Source of the DNA: Sphaeroforma sirkka
Lineage: Eukaryota; Opisthokonta; Ichthyosporea; Ichthyophonida
Length of the DNA stretch: 45,000 bases
NCBI GenBank assembly: GCA_001586965.3
Contig: LUCW03000054.1
Span: 65,001 to 110,000, forward strand
Reading direction: 5' to 3'
The stretch's first letter is position 1, and each line of letters starts with the position of its first letter. The translations under genes and the position numbers were made by a program. This document shows positions 23,445-36,004 of this stretch, one piece after another. Under the pieces are notes generated by a model, which did no database searches, was not told where the DNA came from, and worked only from the letters and a program-made list of their open reading frames with translations.

Positions 23445-24770
23445 ATGGCTAGAATGGAACATATCACACGGCTAACTACCTTTGAAACTGTTGATGAAGC
23501 CAATCGCTTTCACGACGAATTCTTCCCTGATTGTCACATGTACCACAATGTGTCAACCGCCAACCAACACCTCCAAACCATCACTACTTGTATCAAGCAA
23601 CTACGCATCCCACCTGATCAAGTATTTGGATCCACAACCCGAGACTTAACACACCTCACCATTGCAAAAAGTGACGCACAATTCACCAAGAAACTCAATA
23701 CAGAACTTCAGGCCGAGATCGATAGTTATAAACAACATAACGTCGACGTTGGTAATGACCACAAAATAATACGTGGTCAGTACGATGCCCTTCTCAAAGA
23801 AAACAAGGATATTTCTGACCAGCTCCGGACTGCCCAAAATAATCTGCAGCATCGCAACAACCGCACCACCTCCAATATCACTGCAATGCAAGCTGAGATA
23901 GACGAACTTCGCATCGAGCTCCAAACAGTACACGACACTATAGATCAAAGTGTCAAACAAACACGCAAGTATGACAACTTATTAGCTCCGAAGGACCGGG
24001 TTATTCCGTCTCAGACTGCCCTAAATACAAGGAAACCCACCGACGCAACAAACTGGTTAACTATGAAAACTTCGGTGCATAGTTTATTGGTCTTAAACTA
24101 GAACTCGAACACTTCAGCGCCATCCATCATCTCTATCCCAAGTGCTCCGTTTCTACAGTTAGTGGTTGCAGCGACATTCTTGCCGATTCGAAGTGCCGAC
24201 GCATGATCGACTCCATTTACGACAAGCTCATCACCACCGTATACAAGAACCACCTGTCTTAAGCACCCCGGGAATTCTTCGAATATATCTGCATCACGAA
24301 CAATACCGGAAGCCACGGACGATTCTGGGAAGGTATGAAGAAGCTCACTAACTTCACTGCCACTGGTACTACTTAGTCAAGTATGCAAGCCCTGGAACTT
24401 ATACGATAGGGACTACTCGACAATACCCAATAAATATCTCATATGTGCCTTACTCTACAGTCTCGGCGACACTGTGACCTTCTCCGCTCCAGGACCTTTG
24501 TCACTGACACAGACAAACTCACCCTCGAGAATCTCTATTAGCAAACTTTAAAATTTGAGGAAGACCACCAACTCAAATCCACCCTTAACCCATCTGGAAT
24601 CAAGTCACGATTGACAAATTACAATGGTACCAGTGGTGGCAACGGGAACCGCACCAAACGTGAACGCTACTGTTCCCTCTTTTACTCTAATGAGCACGGA
24701 CTTTTAGCTGCCCAACTTCCATCTGTCACAAGTGTGGCTCGAAAGACCACATGGGCATAAAATGTACTAT
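23445..24770 (+). mobile_element. LTR-retrotransposon Gag fossil with coiled coil and zinc knuckle
   Basis: The plus strand opens with a frame of about 218 residues (ATG in CCATGG context at 23445). Residues 85-170 are a heptad-like, Gln/Glu/Lys/Leu-rich helix, a likely coiled coil. Downstream frames continue in the same direction and include a textbook CCHC zinc knuckle, CHKCGSKDHMGIKC, at about 24727-24768, as in Gag nucleocapsid. The family (Ty3 or Copia) cannot be set because no pol is attached. Broken, with several breaks. A host gene using a zinc knuckle is the alternative, but the order coiled coil, basic region, CCHC and the possible LTR to the left favour Gag. Confidence 0.65.
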
Positions 24771-25192
24771 CGACCGCAAACTCCTTCCCCCACGCCCCCC
24801 CTCCCCGCCCCCAATCCTTCACAGAACCGAAGTATGGCATGTCAGTGTTTCATCGTTTGTTATGAGCTCTGCAGTTGCAATAGTGGAAACTATAAGAGAA
24901 CATATCCTAGGTGTAAAATTGTCCGAAAGGCTGAGATAATATTTTGCGACTGTGGTATGCAAAAAGTGGAAATGTTTCATGTTGTTGACCAAACCCATAT
25001 ACAGTAAAGAAAGGGGAAGAAGTTAAATCTCAGAAAATACTGTAAAAACAGCTGGTCCCTATTAGTAGAAGCGCATGTTAACGTGATTACGAAAAACGTA
25101 AAGGTAAGTATATGCAATAATCAAAAGAATATATATTTTGGACATTCGAATACGCATTAGGACGCTCTAGGAGTACAGTTACTCTATAGCAT
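24771..25192. other. Unassigned, includes short Cys-rich frame
   Basis: A plus-strand frame from about 24838 to 25007 begins MACQCFIVCYELCSC and has several cysteines. It follows a C-rich low-complexity run. No family is recognised and no splice signals are obvious, so it is not called a gene. Confidence 0.25.
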
Positions 25193-27347
25193 TGTATAAA
25201 TACGGTTCGGTCAGTCTATAATACCAAGATCAAACGGTATAAAGCATTAATTTTCATCTGTATGTAATTATATACAGATTATTTTTTTAATAATTCCAAA
25301 TGAACTAAGTTCACTTTGTTGGTTCATATAACCTAAGTATTTGGTATGAATCAAATCATTTGAGCCAATAGTAGATGTTGGAAATTGTATACTAAGTTAT
25401 ATGAATACTGAACTATTACTTATGGTTTTGGTCCGCCTGTCAAAATACAAATTCGATGTATTTTCCTTTTTTGATTTTTGTTCAGAAGGACATTATTTAT
25501 AACAACAAATATTTTAACATGGTTCACGTACCTTCACCTGATTACAAACAGACGATGTGAGCTATGGACCCATAGTGTAGAGTGTGTTGGTGTTGCTTGC
25601 ACTTATGTGCTCATTGTAATGATCATGTACCTGTATTTACTTTCAATAGTCTATCATGGTTATCCTGTCCCATTTGAGCTCACGTGCATTTGCGAGTTAT
25701 GTGTGGTTTGTATCGTCTAATTTCTTATTCTTTAAACCTTGTCGTTGTGTTTTATTGTACCGTTTACTTTGTTATAGTAGCTAAATGTTTATGATTGTGG
25801 TGCCTCGTGTACTGAATATTTGCCGAATTAGCTTGTGATTATTTTTGTGTACCTTGCACTGAAAAATCTAGACTCGCTTTTGAATATTTTCTTGCCTCAA
25901 GTGCCTGGTATTTTGCTGGATTAGTTTTTTTTTCTTAGATTTGATTGTTATTATTTCCACTTTCGATAATGCACGTACTTGTATGCTGCGGATGTTTATT
26001 TTAGTGTCCTCGCTAATTGCTTATACCCACCTCTTATACCCCCTCTTTTAGATGGATATCTTTCACTCCTTGAAAGCTAAAACATATTGCCTTAAATTAC
26101 TTGTGTATCAATTTTCGTCACTTAATTTCATCATATTAGTAAGCTTATACTAGTTATTTATGAGTACCTTCCATTAGACACTTCTTATTTGGGTTACGTC
26201 CCATCTCTTAATTCTAAGGTCTATTGTATGGAACTGATCAAACATTACTTTGTGTCGTAGTATAATACTTATGACTAACCATGCATTGGAAGCAAGGGAG
26301 CTATGATCGTATTGTATATGATCACCTTAAATCTGTCACGAGACCTATTTTTTGTACTGATTACACAAGATGTGTTATGTAATTCTATGTTGGATAATTT
26401 CATGAGTCCTAATGTTGATTGACACTTTCTCAGATCTACAACCTCCCCAACTTTTAAAATATAAATCACGGTGACAGGTTGGGTTGTATTTTGCCGGATA
26501 CTAGAACGCACACAGTGACTTACTTTCACCTATGAAAATTCCCCGTTCTTCTTTCTTCAAATTTTCTGTCATTCCATTAGGAGCTTCTTCTTACTTTTAC
26601 TGTTGTTATATGCTGTAGTTGTTGGCTAAATCCTGCGTCCAGTTTTCTATTAATCTCTTGCGATCAACTTATGTACCTCAGCGTCGCTCAGTTGCTTAAC
26701 CTTTCAAGTTGGGTAAAGTTATTTTTCACCTATTGCTTCATCGATAATTCTTATCTATTAGTTTGCTTCTTTTTTTTTGCTAGTCTCGTAACGGTGCTAG
26801 TCTGACTGCGCTTTTGACCTATCTATAAGGGTTTTGCTAAAAATGTAGAATGTAGAGTGTATAGAGTAGCTGAAAGTGTATAGACGGCCAAAGGAAAGAA
26901 TAGACCCCTTCTTAAGTACGTTTGTCTCGGGACAAGTTCTTAGTATTAGAGAAGCGAACTGTTAGTAATTTTAATTTCTAATTCACTAGACTCAAATTTC
27001 TACTTGAGTGTTTCTCTCTATAATTACCGGCTTTACCGCTATATTTCTGATGGCTCTAATATCAGGAACATTTGAATGCGGACCCAAAACTCAGTATTAG
27101 ATGATTCTGTGGTCTTGGGCTTCAGATTAACTTTTTTGAAAATCTGGTCCCTAGGTTCTAATATTGAAAATAAATAACAAAGATGCTAGAGGTATATTCT
27201 GTGCGATCGAAGGTAGTAAGGCTCTTACCATGAGCCAACCCCAATCATTCTCACACAAGCTACCACTGCCCAATTCTAACTCGCTTAACTTGTCTTATAT
27301 TTAATTCAATATAGTAGAACTTAGAATACTTCATCTGAAAGTTCACA
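25193..27347 (+). mobile_element. Diverged family-A-like LTR split by 1.6 kb of other DNA
   Basis: The left part (25193-about 25577) begins TGTATAAATACGG and follows the first two thirds of the family A LTR with many changes. The right part (about 27155-27347) follows the last third, from ctagaggtat to GTTCACA. Between them lie about 1.6 kb of AT-rich sequence with no counterpart in the other LTRs. Either another sequence inserted into this LTR or this is a related family with a long LTR. A small protein-coding remnant follows on the right, which suits a 5' LTR. Older than the A1 and A2 copies. Confidence 0.6.
26851..27167 (+). repeat. Direct repeat of about 320 bp, copy 1
   Basis: Shares ordered blocks with 27857-28194: gtagctgaa, aatagacc-cttct, acttgagtgtttct, a gctctaatatca block, cggaccc-aaa-ctcagtatt, and aatctggtccctag. 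Divergence is substantial. It ends inside the region matching the right part of the family-A-like LTR. Confidence 0.6.
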
Positions 27348-27436
27348 TAGTTTTTACTTCAATTTGTGGTGATAAAGTGACTATATAAATTATTAACACT
27401 TTATATACATTTGTTGATTATTCAACTAGATAGTAA

Positions 27437-27870
27437 CAATGCCCAAGACGCCAAGTACAAGCCTGCAAAGCGTGTTAAGCGTACGACAGTGCCAGAAGAC
27501 GTGCCTGACTCTTCTACGGCTTAGGCTCCCGAAGAAACTGCCGAGGAGGTGACTAGCCAAGTTGAAAAAATGTTCCATCGGAGAACTATTAAAGTCTTTT
27601 ACTTCGAATACCGAGCTTTGTACAACGATGAAACTTCTAGCATGTGTATGGTATCGCCTAGGGATACCACCGGAGACACTTCTTTGGCTTCTGACATTGT
27701 TTCATTGAATATTTGGGCCAGATAAATTAATGTTCGGCGAAACATTGGTACCAATGTCGGGGACGCTATAACTTCTCAACAAACGGAGGAATCAACACAA
27801 ATCCGAACGCCATATGAAAGCCAAGAATCAGCCATCGATGTTGGGGCCATTTCATTTGTAGAGTTTGAGA
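27437..27870 (+). mobile_element. Gag-like remnant after the diverged LTR
   Basis: About 90 bases after the LTR end a protein-like stretch begins, basic at first (KYKPAKRVKR) and then acidic (PEDVPDS, PEETAEEV). It runs about 140 codons on the plus strand in frames with a few breaks. Position after an LTR and the charged composition suggest the start of a Gag. No zinc knuckle is seen. It is flanked on both sides by the 320-bp direct repeats. Confidence 0.35.
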
Positions 27871-28194
27871 GTAGCTAATAATATACAACCAACGGAAACA
27901 ATAGACCTCTTCTCAAGCGCGACTCTCTCTGCTAAGTAAAAGACCTAGGCTGAAGGACTCGCCTTAAGTCTTTATTTGTGTTTTGTGTTTCTACAATACA
28001 CTCAAATTCTACTTGGGTGTTTCTTTCACACACAGGGGTCCCGGTATCATCTATCGGTAATCCCGCTATCTTTCTGATCACTCTAATATCAAAAATATTG
28101 TATCCGGACCCCAAAGCTCAGTATTTGACAATCCTGCGGTTTTGGGGTTAGGATTGGCTTTTAAAAATCTGGTCCCTAGATGCTATATATTGAA
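27857..28194 (+). repeat. Direct repeat of about 320 bp, copy 2
   Basis: Second copy of the repeat at 26851-27167, same orientation, about 1 kb to the right. Confidence 0.6.
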
Positions 28195-29011
28195 CGTTTA
28201 GGAGTGAAGACCATTTGTTGGACCGACGTTGGGGAAGTGGGACAAGATCCAAAGTACCGGTCGTAGAGCCTTCGTCGAGAAACGCTTTTCCAAGCCAAGT
28301 TTGAACATGAGCCGAGAGCACAGGTCAAGACAGACTCTCACGAGCCTTTTATCAATGGTTGTGACCTCCCGAAATAGTGCAATATTAAAATTAGATAATA
28401 AGTAAGAATATAAAATAGTGGCAGGTTTTTCATCTTAATTCCATCAGAGACAAGCTTTTTCCTGTGTATAACACTAACCGCCAGAACTATATTACAAAAG
28501 ATGCCACTTTTTATCACTTCACATGATTAAAAGCAAAAGGGTTGGCGGCTGTAGCATCTGGATACTAGAAAAGCGAACCATCAAATAGCCAAAATCGGCA
28601 CCGAAACCCCAGGATTCACAAATTCGGAGTTTCTAGTTCATGCCCAAAATATTTGTTCCTGATATTACCCACTCGGAGGCTCCCATGAGAGAGAAAACCT
28701 CTAATGAAAAATCTGAGACTCATGAATTACAAAATACAAATCATGTATTAGAAAATGACAAAGTGTGCTTCTCTCATATCAAAACTCTTCCTAGCTGAGG
28801 GAAACGCACTTGAGAAGCGGTCAATTGTTTCTTAAAGTCGTATCTTCCCAGCTACTCATACTCTACAAATATACCTATATCTTTAACGAACTTCTTGTTC
28901 TCTATAGTCTTCTTAATCTGCAATACTCACAGTTCAAAATCTATCTTTTACTGGTAGTGGCTTGCAATAGATATATACAGATCAGCTTCCTTTTATTTAC
29001 TTACATTTAAC
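28195..29011. other. Unassigned stretch
   Basis: No frame above 70 residues and no repeat match except at the right edge, where the family B LTR begins. Nothing further supported. Confidence 0.3.
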
Positions 29012-29190
29012 TGTGGCAAAAGTCCCCTTAAACCACTATCAGTGTGGAGTTAGAATTAGTTTACAATCAATTCACACGAGGTGAATTATTTGTAGACCAC
29101 GTAGACAATCAAATATAAGATTAAATACACCGCACTGAGCCTCAGGAGACTCAGTAGGTTTTAGTATCGTATTTTGATGTGTTTACTACA
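29012..29190 (+). mobile_element. Family B LTR, plus-strand copy
   Basis: 179 bp, TGTGGCAAAAGTCCCC to GTTTACTACA, about six differences from the LTR at 16207-16386 and opposite in strand. No purine tract precedes it and its flanks do not match, so it is either a 5' LTR of a mostly lost copy (a family B pol fragment on the same strand lies at 30334) or a rearranged solo LTR. Confidence 0.8.
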
Positions 29191-29280
29191 TTTTTACGAC
29201 TAGTTACTTTAGGTGTACTATTCGATTTTATCTCGAGGATAATAATGGACAGAGAAGTTCATTTTATTGACGAATTACAG

Positions 29281-29436
29281 GAGTTGATCTCCCTCAGAAC
29301 CGGGTAGCTGAAAGGAGCTTGCAAAGTACGACAGGAGCAAAGTCTTCCGAGCACAGAGGAGTTGATCTCCCTCAGAACCGGATAGCCGAAAGGAGCTTGC
29401 AAACTACGACAGGAGCAAAGTCTTCCGAGCACAGAG
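29281..29436. repeat. Two 78-bp tandem units
   Basis: Units start at 29281 and 29359, each beginning gagttgatctccctcagaac and ending gcacagag, with only a few differences. 78 is a multiple of three, and the minus strand is open through both, giving a 26-residue repeated peptide (core RLCSCR, LQAPF, YPVLREINS). Whether it is coding is unknown. Confidence 0.85.
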
Positions 29437-29457
29437 AAGTGAAAAGGAATCCCCACC

Positions 29458-30110
<653 letters not shown>

Positions 30111-30333
30111 TCAGGCCGTCGTTGACAATCAAGGCCTCCCTCTGACTAATTAGCAGTCATAGGACGTTTGAACAATGTTTTGACTGGCCTAGTCAATCCA
30201 CACAACACGAACATGATGCAGTATCGCAGTTAGGGGTATAGAAGAACGTAATTTGGCGTAGAGAAGGTCGATATGGCAGATTTTATAGGTGTGGGCGAGT
30301 ACAGCGACGACAAAGGGCAGATAGAGGTGATCA

Positions 30334-31055
<722 letters not shown>

Positions 31056-31062
<7 letters not shown>

Positions 31063-31650
31063 TTCGATGGAAATTACTAGGTTTCAAACTATATTAAACT
31101 AAAAATACAATTTAGTCAGTTAGATTTAGCAGTGGTAGCTTTGTGTAAGAATGATCGGGACTGCCTCTTGTTAAGAGCCTAAATATCCTCGATCACACAG
31201 GGCGTACCTCTAGCTGTTCTTTATTGAATAATTTTCACTAGAAGTACTAAGTGTTCATGACCACTTGCCTAATTTGTAATAGACATAATAACGTAAGTCA
31301 CGTTAATACATTAGCTGATATAAATAAAGTTCCATCTGAAGAAAAGTTAAAAAAAGAAAAGACTTATTGGATTTTGGAGATTGGCGGGAGGACCAAAATC
31401 TATAAGTAGTAGTTCGGAGATTATAAAATTTAGTTTATAATATCCTACATCTACTAATGTCTCAAATAGGTCCAAGTAGATGAGTCATACCAAATACTCA
31501 GGCTATTGGAGCCATCAAAGTGAATTTAGAACACTTTGGAAATATTGGAAAAAGAGCTTGTACTAAATTATTTAAAATACAAAAAAAAAACCAATGTATT
31601 ATCTCAATTGATCTTGATATTTTAGACTGACCGGAGGCCGTATTTCTACA
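31056..31650 (-). repeat. 3' LTR of the minus-strand family A copy
   Basis: 595 bp, subfamily A1, nearly identical to 6484-7079. Its outer edge touches the AT microsatellite, so a target duplication cannot be judged. Confidence 0.9.
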
Positions 31651-33265
31651 TAGCCCCCAGTAGCGTTTAGAACTACGAACGTGCGTTAAGATACGATCTA
31701 GTTGGTAAAGCGAAAACCAAAGTAAAAACGGTTTCGGTCATGACTTATCGAGTAAGTATGTGCCTATATGTACGAGTTCAAGACTCATGTTGTACTCTAT
31801 GTCGTTTAGTATTTGGTCCAGTAACCATTTCCGATGTAGGCGCCTTACGTTTATTATTTGGTAAGGTAATAGCCAAAGGCTGTTCTTCATTAGTAAGTAA
31901 GTTTGAACAATTTTCTGCACTGTTGGTAAGCAGATCAGAAAGTTTAGTCACGTAGGAAGTAGGTGGCAAATAGGGAATTTCAGATCCGTCAGGGTTTGTA
32001 GTCACCTGAGGAAACCCTTTTCGTTTATCTCGTGTGTTCTTATGTAAACGCTTATTCCATTTCTTATTAAAGATACGAAGAAAGTCGCGAGATTCACGAA
32101 ATGCATCGGAGGTTAGCCAAGCTACTGTCCTATCCATAAAACTGGTCTTGTAGTAAGTGTAACCGTCTTCGGATGTTTTGTCAATTATATCTTTGACTTG
32201 CGACTCCATAACTGGGACATCAGAACCAAATGAGCGAGTAAATGGGAGTTCGGAGGTAGGGATACGGTGAGTGCCTCGATTAATTGCGCTAGTACCATCT
32301 ATGTTATTCACTTCGTAAGTATCACTCTTCTCATCATGGTAGGAAATTACAAAAGGTTCAATTGTCTTAGAAGAGAGTTCGATAACGTTGGCATTGCGAT
32401 TTATAATATTTACATAATCGCCAACTTTGAACTGAACAATGTTCTTAGTGTTAGTCTATCGGTCATACGCTTTAAGTGGGACACGATTTTTGTGCTCGAG
32501 TAAACAAGGGTAATCAACGTTCTGCATATGCTCGATCTTTTGTAGCCACGGAGAAACGTGTTTCTCGGGCGCAGTTTTGTCAAACGTTGCTTGTAATTCA
32601 CTATAGCGGCCAAAGAAATAGTGAAACGGGTGTGATCCAGTTTGAGGATTCATGTAGTTATTCATTGGAGTTTGAACCCATTTCAAATGATAAGGCCACA
32701 TATCCTCAACGTCATCTAGTGCGGTACACGATAGCTTCTTTAGTTCTCTATGACGTGTCTCATTTGCACCCTGCGTTTGAGGTTTGTAAGGAACACCACG
32801 CCTATGGGTCATGCCTGATACGAGTATAAGTGCCTCCATTACGTCGGTACAGAACTCACTACCGTTATCAGAACATAGTACTCGGGGAAAACCGAAGTTA
32901 TTGAAGACGTGATAGCATAATTCTGCCACTGTTTGTGGACGTTTGATCGGTATTGCATAAAGCAAGTTATAGCCCGAAGCCACACATAAGAAATGACAAA
33001 TATATACATCGCCAGTATGCTTGGATCGCGGGAGTTTAACCAAATCGACTATGACTCGGCGCATCGGTTGGTCTTCTGTCACACTTTTTAAGGAGTGCCC
33101 AACCGTATTGCTTGATCTGTTTCTTTTCACAATCAGTACAGCGTCGGTATACTTCACGTATGGTTTCTTTCAGCGCCGGGTGATCAAGCCCTGCATGAAT
33201 AGCCATCTTATAGGTATGCTTATATGCTCGATGAGTTAAATTATGTATAATTTTAACTCTACTTT
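31056..33265 (-). mobile_element. Broken family A copy, minus strand, with 3' LTR
   Basis: Fossil. Parts from right to left: integrase zinc-binding and core regions (about 33.25-32.4 kb), the C-terminal region after integrase (about 32.31-31.78 kb), the purine tract CTACTGGGGGCTA and the 3' LTR (31056-31650, subfamily A1). The C-terminal 177-residue frame matches the one at 11096-11629 with roughly ten differences. RT and RNase H are not present. At 33265 the element stops against an LTR that points the other way. A few breaks are visible in the part that remains. Confidence 0.88.
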
Positions 33266-33861
33266 TGTAGAAATACGGCCTCCGGTCAGTCTAAAATATC
33301 AAGATCAATTGAGATAATACATTGGTTTTTATTTGTATTTTAAATAATTTAGTACAAGCTCTTTTTCCAATATTTCCAAAGTGTTCTAAATTCACTTTGA
33401 TGGCTCCAATAGCCTGAGTATTTGGTATGACTCATCTACTTGGACCTATTTGAGACATTAGTAGATGTAGGATATTATAAACTAAATTTTATAATCTCCG
33501 AACTACTACTTATAGATTTTGGTCCTCCCGCCAATCTCCAAAATCCAATAAGTCTTTTTCTTTTTTATAACTTTTCTTCAGATGGAACTTTATTTATATC
33601 AGCTAATGTATTAACGTGACTTACGTTATTATGTCTATCTACAAATTAGGCATGTGGTCATGAACACTTAGTACTTCTAGTGAAAATTATTCAATAAAGA
33701 ACAGCTAGAGGTGCGCCCTATGTGATCGAGGATATTTAGGCTCTTAACAAGAGGCAGTCCCGATCATTCTTACACAAGCTACCACTGCTAAATCCCAACT
33801 GACTAAATTGTACTTTAGTTTAATATAGTTTGAAACCTAGTAATTTCCATCGAAGTTTACA
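33266..33861 (+). repeat. Family A LTR in opposite orientation
   Basis: 596 bp, subfamily A1, TGTAGAAATACGG to GAAGTTTACA on the plus strand. Its flanks (CTTT left, AAGA right) do not match, and the family A internal sequence on its left does not resume on its right. It is therefore not a simple insertion into that copy. A recombination junction or the 5' LTR of a second, otherwise lost, plus-strand copy are the options. Confidence 0.88.
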
Positions 33862-33949
33862 AAGACAAGATTTATTGTCTGAGTTTCTAACCCTTCGTCT
33901 ATTACTAACTATTTCAGTATCAGGTTAGGGATCGTGCCATTATCGGCAT

Positions 33950-35060
33950 ATCACAGGACGGATAAAGTGTTGACTTGACAGTTGACTATGGGTCCCGCGA
34001 GGGATCATTCGGTCTTTACCAGCGTGTCCATGAAGTTCTTTTCAGGATACGCATCGCTGTAATGGCTAAACTTGTTACAAGAGTAACATTTGGCTTTAGA
34101 CATGTCGCGCCCAAGAGAACGACCTAACGTTCGGGGAGCCAACCTAGAGCGTGAGCGCTCTCGGTCACGGAAGCGGGAGTGACGGTCTGGAGGGACCCAT
34201 ACTGATGGCTTTGGTGGGTTGCTGGAAGCCGACGGTGGCCTGGAAGCGCGGGACTCAGCACCTGAGTCACGACGCGGCGGGAGAAAAAGGGGTCTCCCTT
34301 ACGGCGCTCGTAGTCTCGCCCCTTGTTAAACTGCTCACGCTCACGGCGCTTGCATGGGGCGTGGTCCGCGGCGTATGAGGTAGAGTAGCCGCGGAGGGTC
34401 GAGTCCTCTAGGAATGATGCTGCTCGTGCAAAGCCGGCAAACGTGTGCAGCGAGGTAACCGTGGACTGCTCTCTTTTTGACGAAGCTTCATCAAAGTAGC
34501 TCAGCTGGCGTGTATGCACGTCTTTCGCCATATTGAAAATCAAGTCTAGATTTCTGCGGAGGACGGCAAATATCTTGGACTCATAGTAAGTGTCCGAGAC
34601 GAGGGGTTACAGAAATGCGTGGACAGACGTACAGTTAGCCGCCGCACACTCAGCTAAGTGGTCCTCGAGCATCTGGTCTGTCACTTGTTTTACGGGTGGG
34701 GGTTCCAGGTGATCATTAAAAGCGTGCCACTCACCTGTATGGGCGTTTCTTTAAAACTTGCGGGAGTGATCGGGCGTCCACTTCTTTGTGTTTATGGCCC
34801 ACATGAAGCCGTCGTCATACAGCTTACGCCGCCCTTGGTAATCATTAGCGTCTTCCTGGTGCCTGATCACTCACTGGCGACGGGAGACCAAAGAACGGAA
34901 AGGGCCTACCGGTTTGGGAGAACGTGGTGGCTGCGGAGGGACGTCCGGTGCCTGGGCTGGGAGGAGCTGACAGGTGAGGTGGAACAGGGGCTGCATTCCT
35001 TGGGTACAGGGACCTGGCGGTGGGCCGGTGGGACTATTTACACGAATCCCTGACAAGGAG
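33950..35060 (-). mobile_element. Gag-like fossil, minus strand
   Basis: The minus strand carries a Pro-rich segment (about 35.05-34.87 kb), a middle part, a frame rich in Arg, Ser and Glu (about 34.54-34.12 kb), an RS-rich stretch (RDRERSRSR) and then a zinc-knuckle-like segment (KCYSCNKFSHY) near 34.07 kb. That order matches Gag capsid to nucleocapsid. It lies upstream, in the minus sense, of the family A copy at 31056-33265 and may be its Gag, now separated from it by the inverted LTR. Family assignment is inference. Broken, with several breaks. Confidence 0.5.
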
Positions 35061-36004
35061 AGTCCGCGAATAGTCCCGATTCGGAGTTATTGGCCGAGTT
35101 TCAGCCTCATTCGCTCAATACTGAAGGATTAAATACATTATGAGATGCTTCTAAAAACATTTACAGGCATGATGAGACAGCAATAGTAGGTTTGAATCAC
35201 GTGAGCTTGTAAAAGGTTAGTCTCTGTACAAAAAGAATGTTCAGAAATTCGAAGCGATAAATCTTTGAGCAGAGCTTGATGCCTGCGCACCTGCCCTGGC
35301 GCTGTGTAGTAGTGCGCAATAATTTCCAAATTTGTAAACATAGGCGGCTACATAGCCGGCTGGCTATTTCACATCATGGCTTGGAAAAGCTGTGGCATGG
35401 TTGATGGGATATGTGTGGGTCTGTGACTCTGTCGCCTTTGTGTGGGCTTTGTGGTCTGTGGCTGACTGGCTGTGAGCCAGTGAGGATCGGAAATATTGTT
35501 GCGAAATAATATTAAATATTCCCTCAATATGTACATATGCAGTAAATAATTCATAAGCCTACTGCAGCCTCCACTCACCAGACTATAGCCTAGTAGTAGT
35601 GGCCTACCCTACGCCGGTACACCAACATTTGTTTTAGTTTTCACATTGCCGAGAATTGATTTCGAGAATATTTTTAAAATTGAGATGATCAGAATGGCTA
35701 GTTTTAAAATGAGTCAGCCATTTTCAGCAAAGTCAGTGGTTACACAACCGGCTCAATTGCCAGAGATATTCACGAAGAATGTAATGCTTTAATCTTTAGA
35801 AGGTTTTAAAATTAGTCATACAGATTTGAAAATGTTTATTTACATCTCGTTCCCGTTCTTGTGTGTTACAGTGTGATAAAAAAAGCTTTTAGCTATACCA
35901 CCATTTACATATAAAATCAGCGTTGCACTTCATCACTACAAGTAGAGTTACACTTTCAATAAGTGACTACTACTTAAATCACGGAACACAAAGTATCTAG
36001 CAAC
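35061..36004. promoter_or_regulatory. Upstream region of the VWC-Kazal gene
   Basis: About 0.9 kb without a supported gene. The last 130 bases before the ATG at 36005 should hold the start of transcription, but I see no firm TATA box or initiator. Short frames on the minus strand (35138-35578) have no motif support. Confidence 0.3.

Noticed and set aside
29281-29436. CRISPR-like array
   Set aside because: Only two units, directly abutting with no spacers, in a eukaryotic context.
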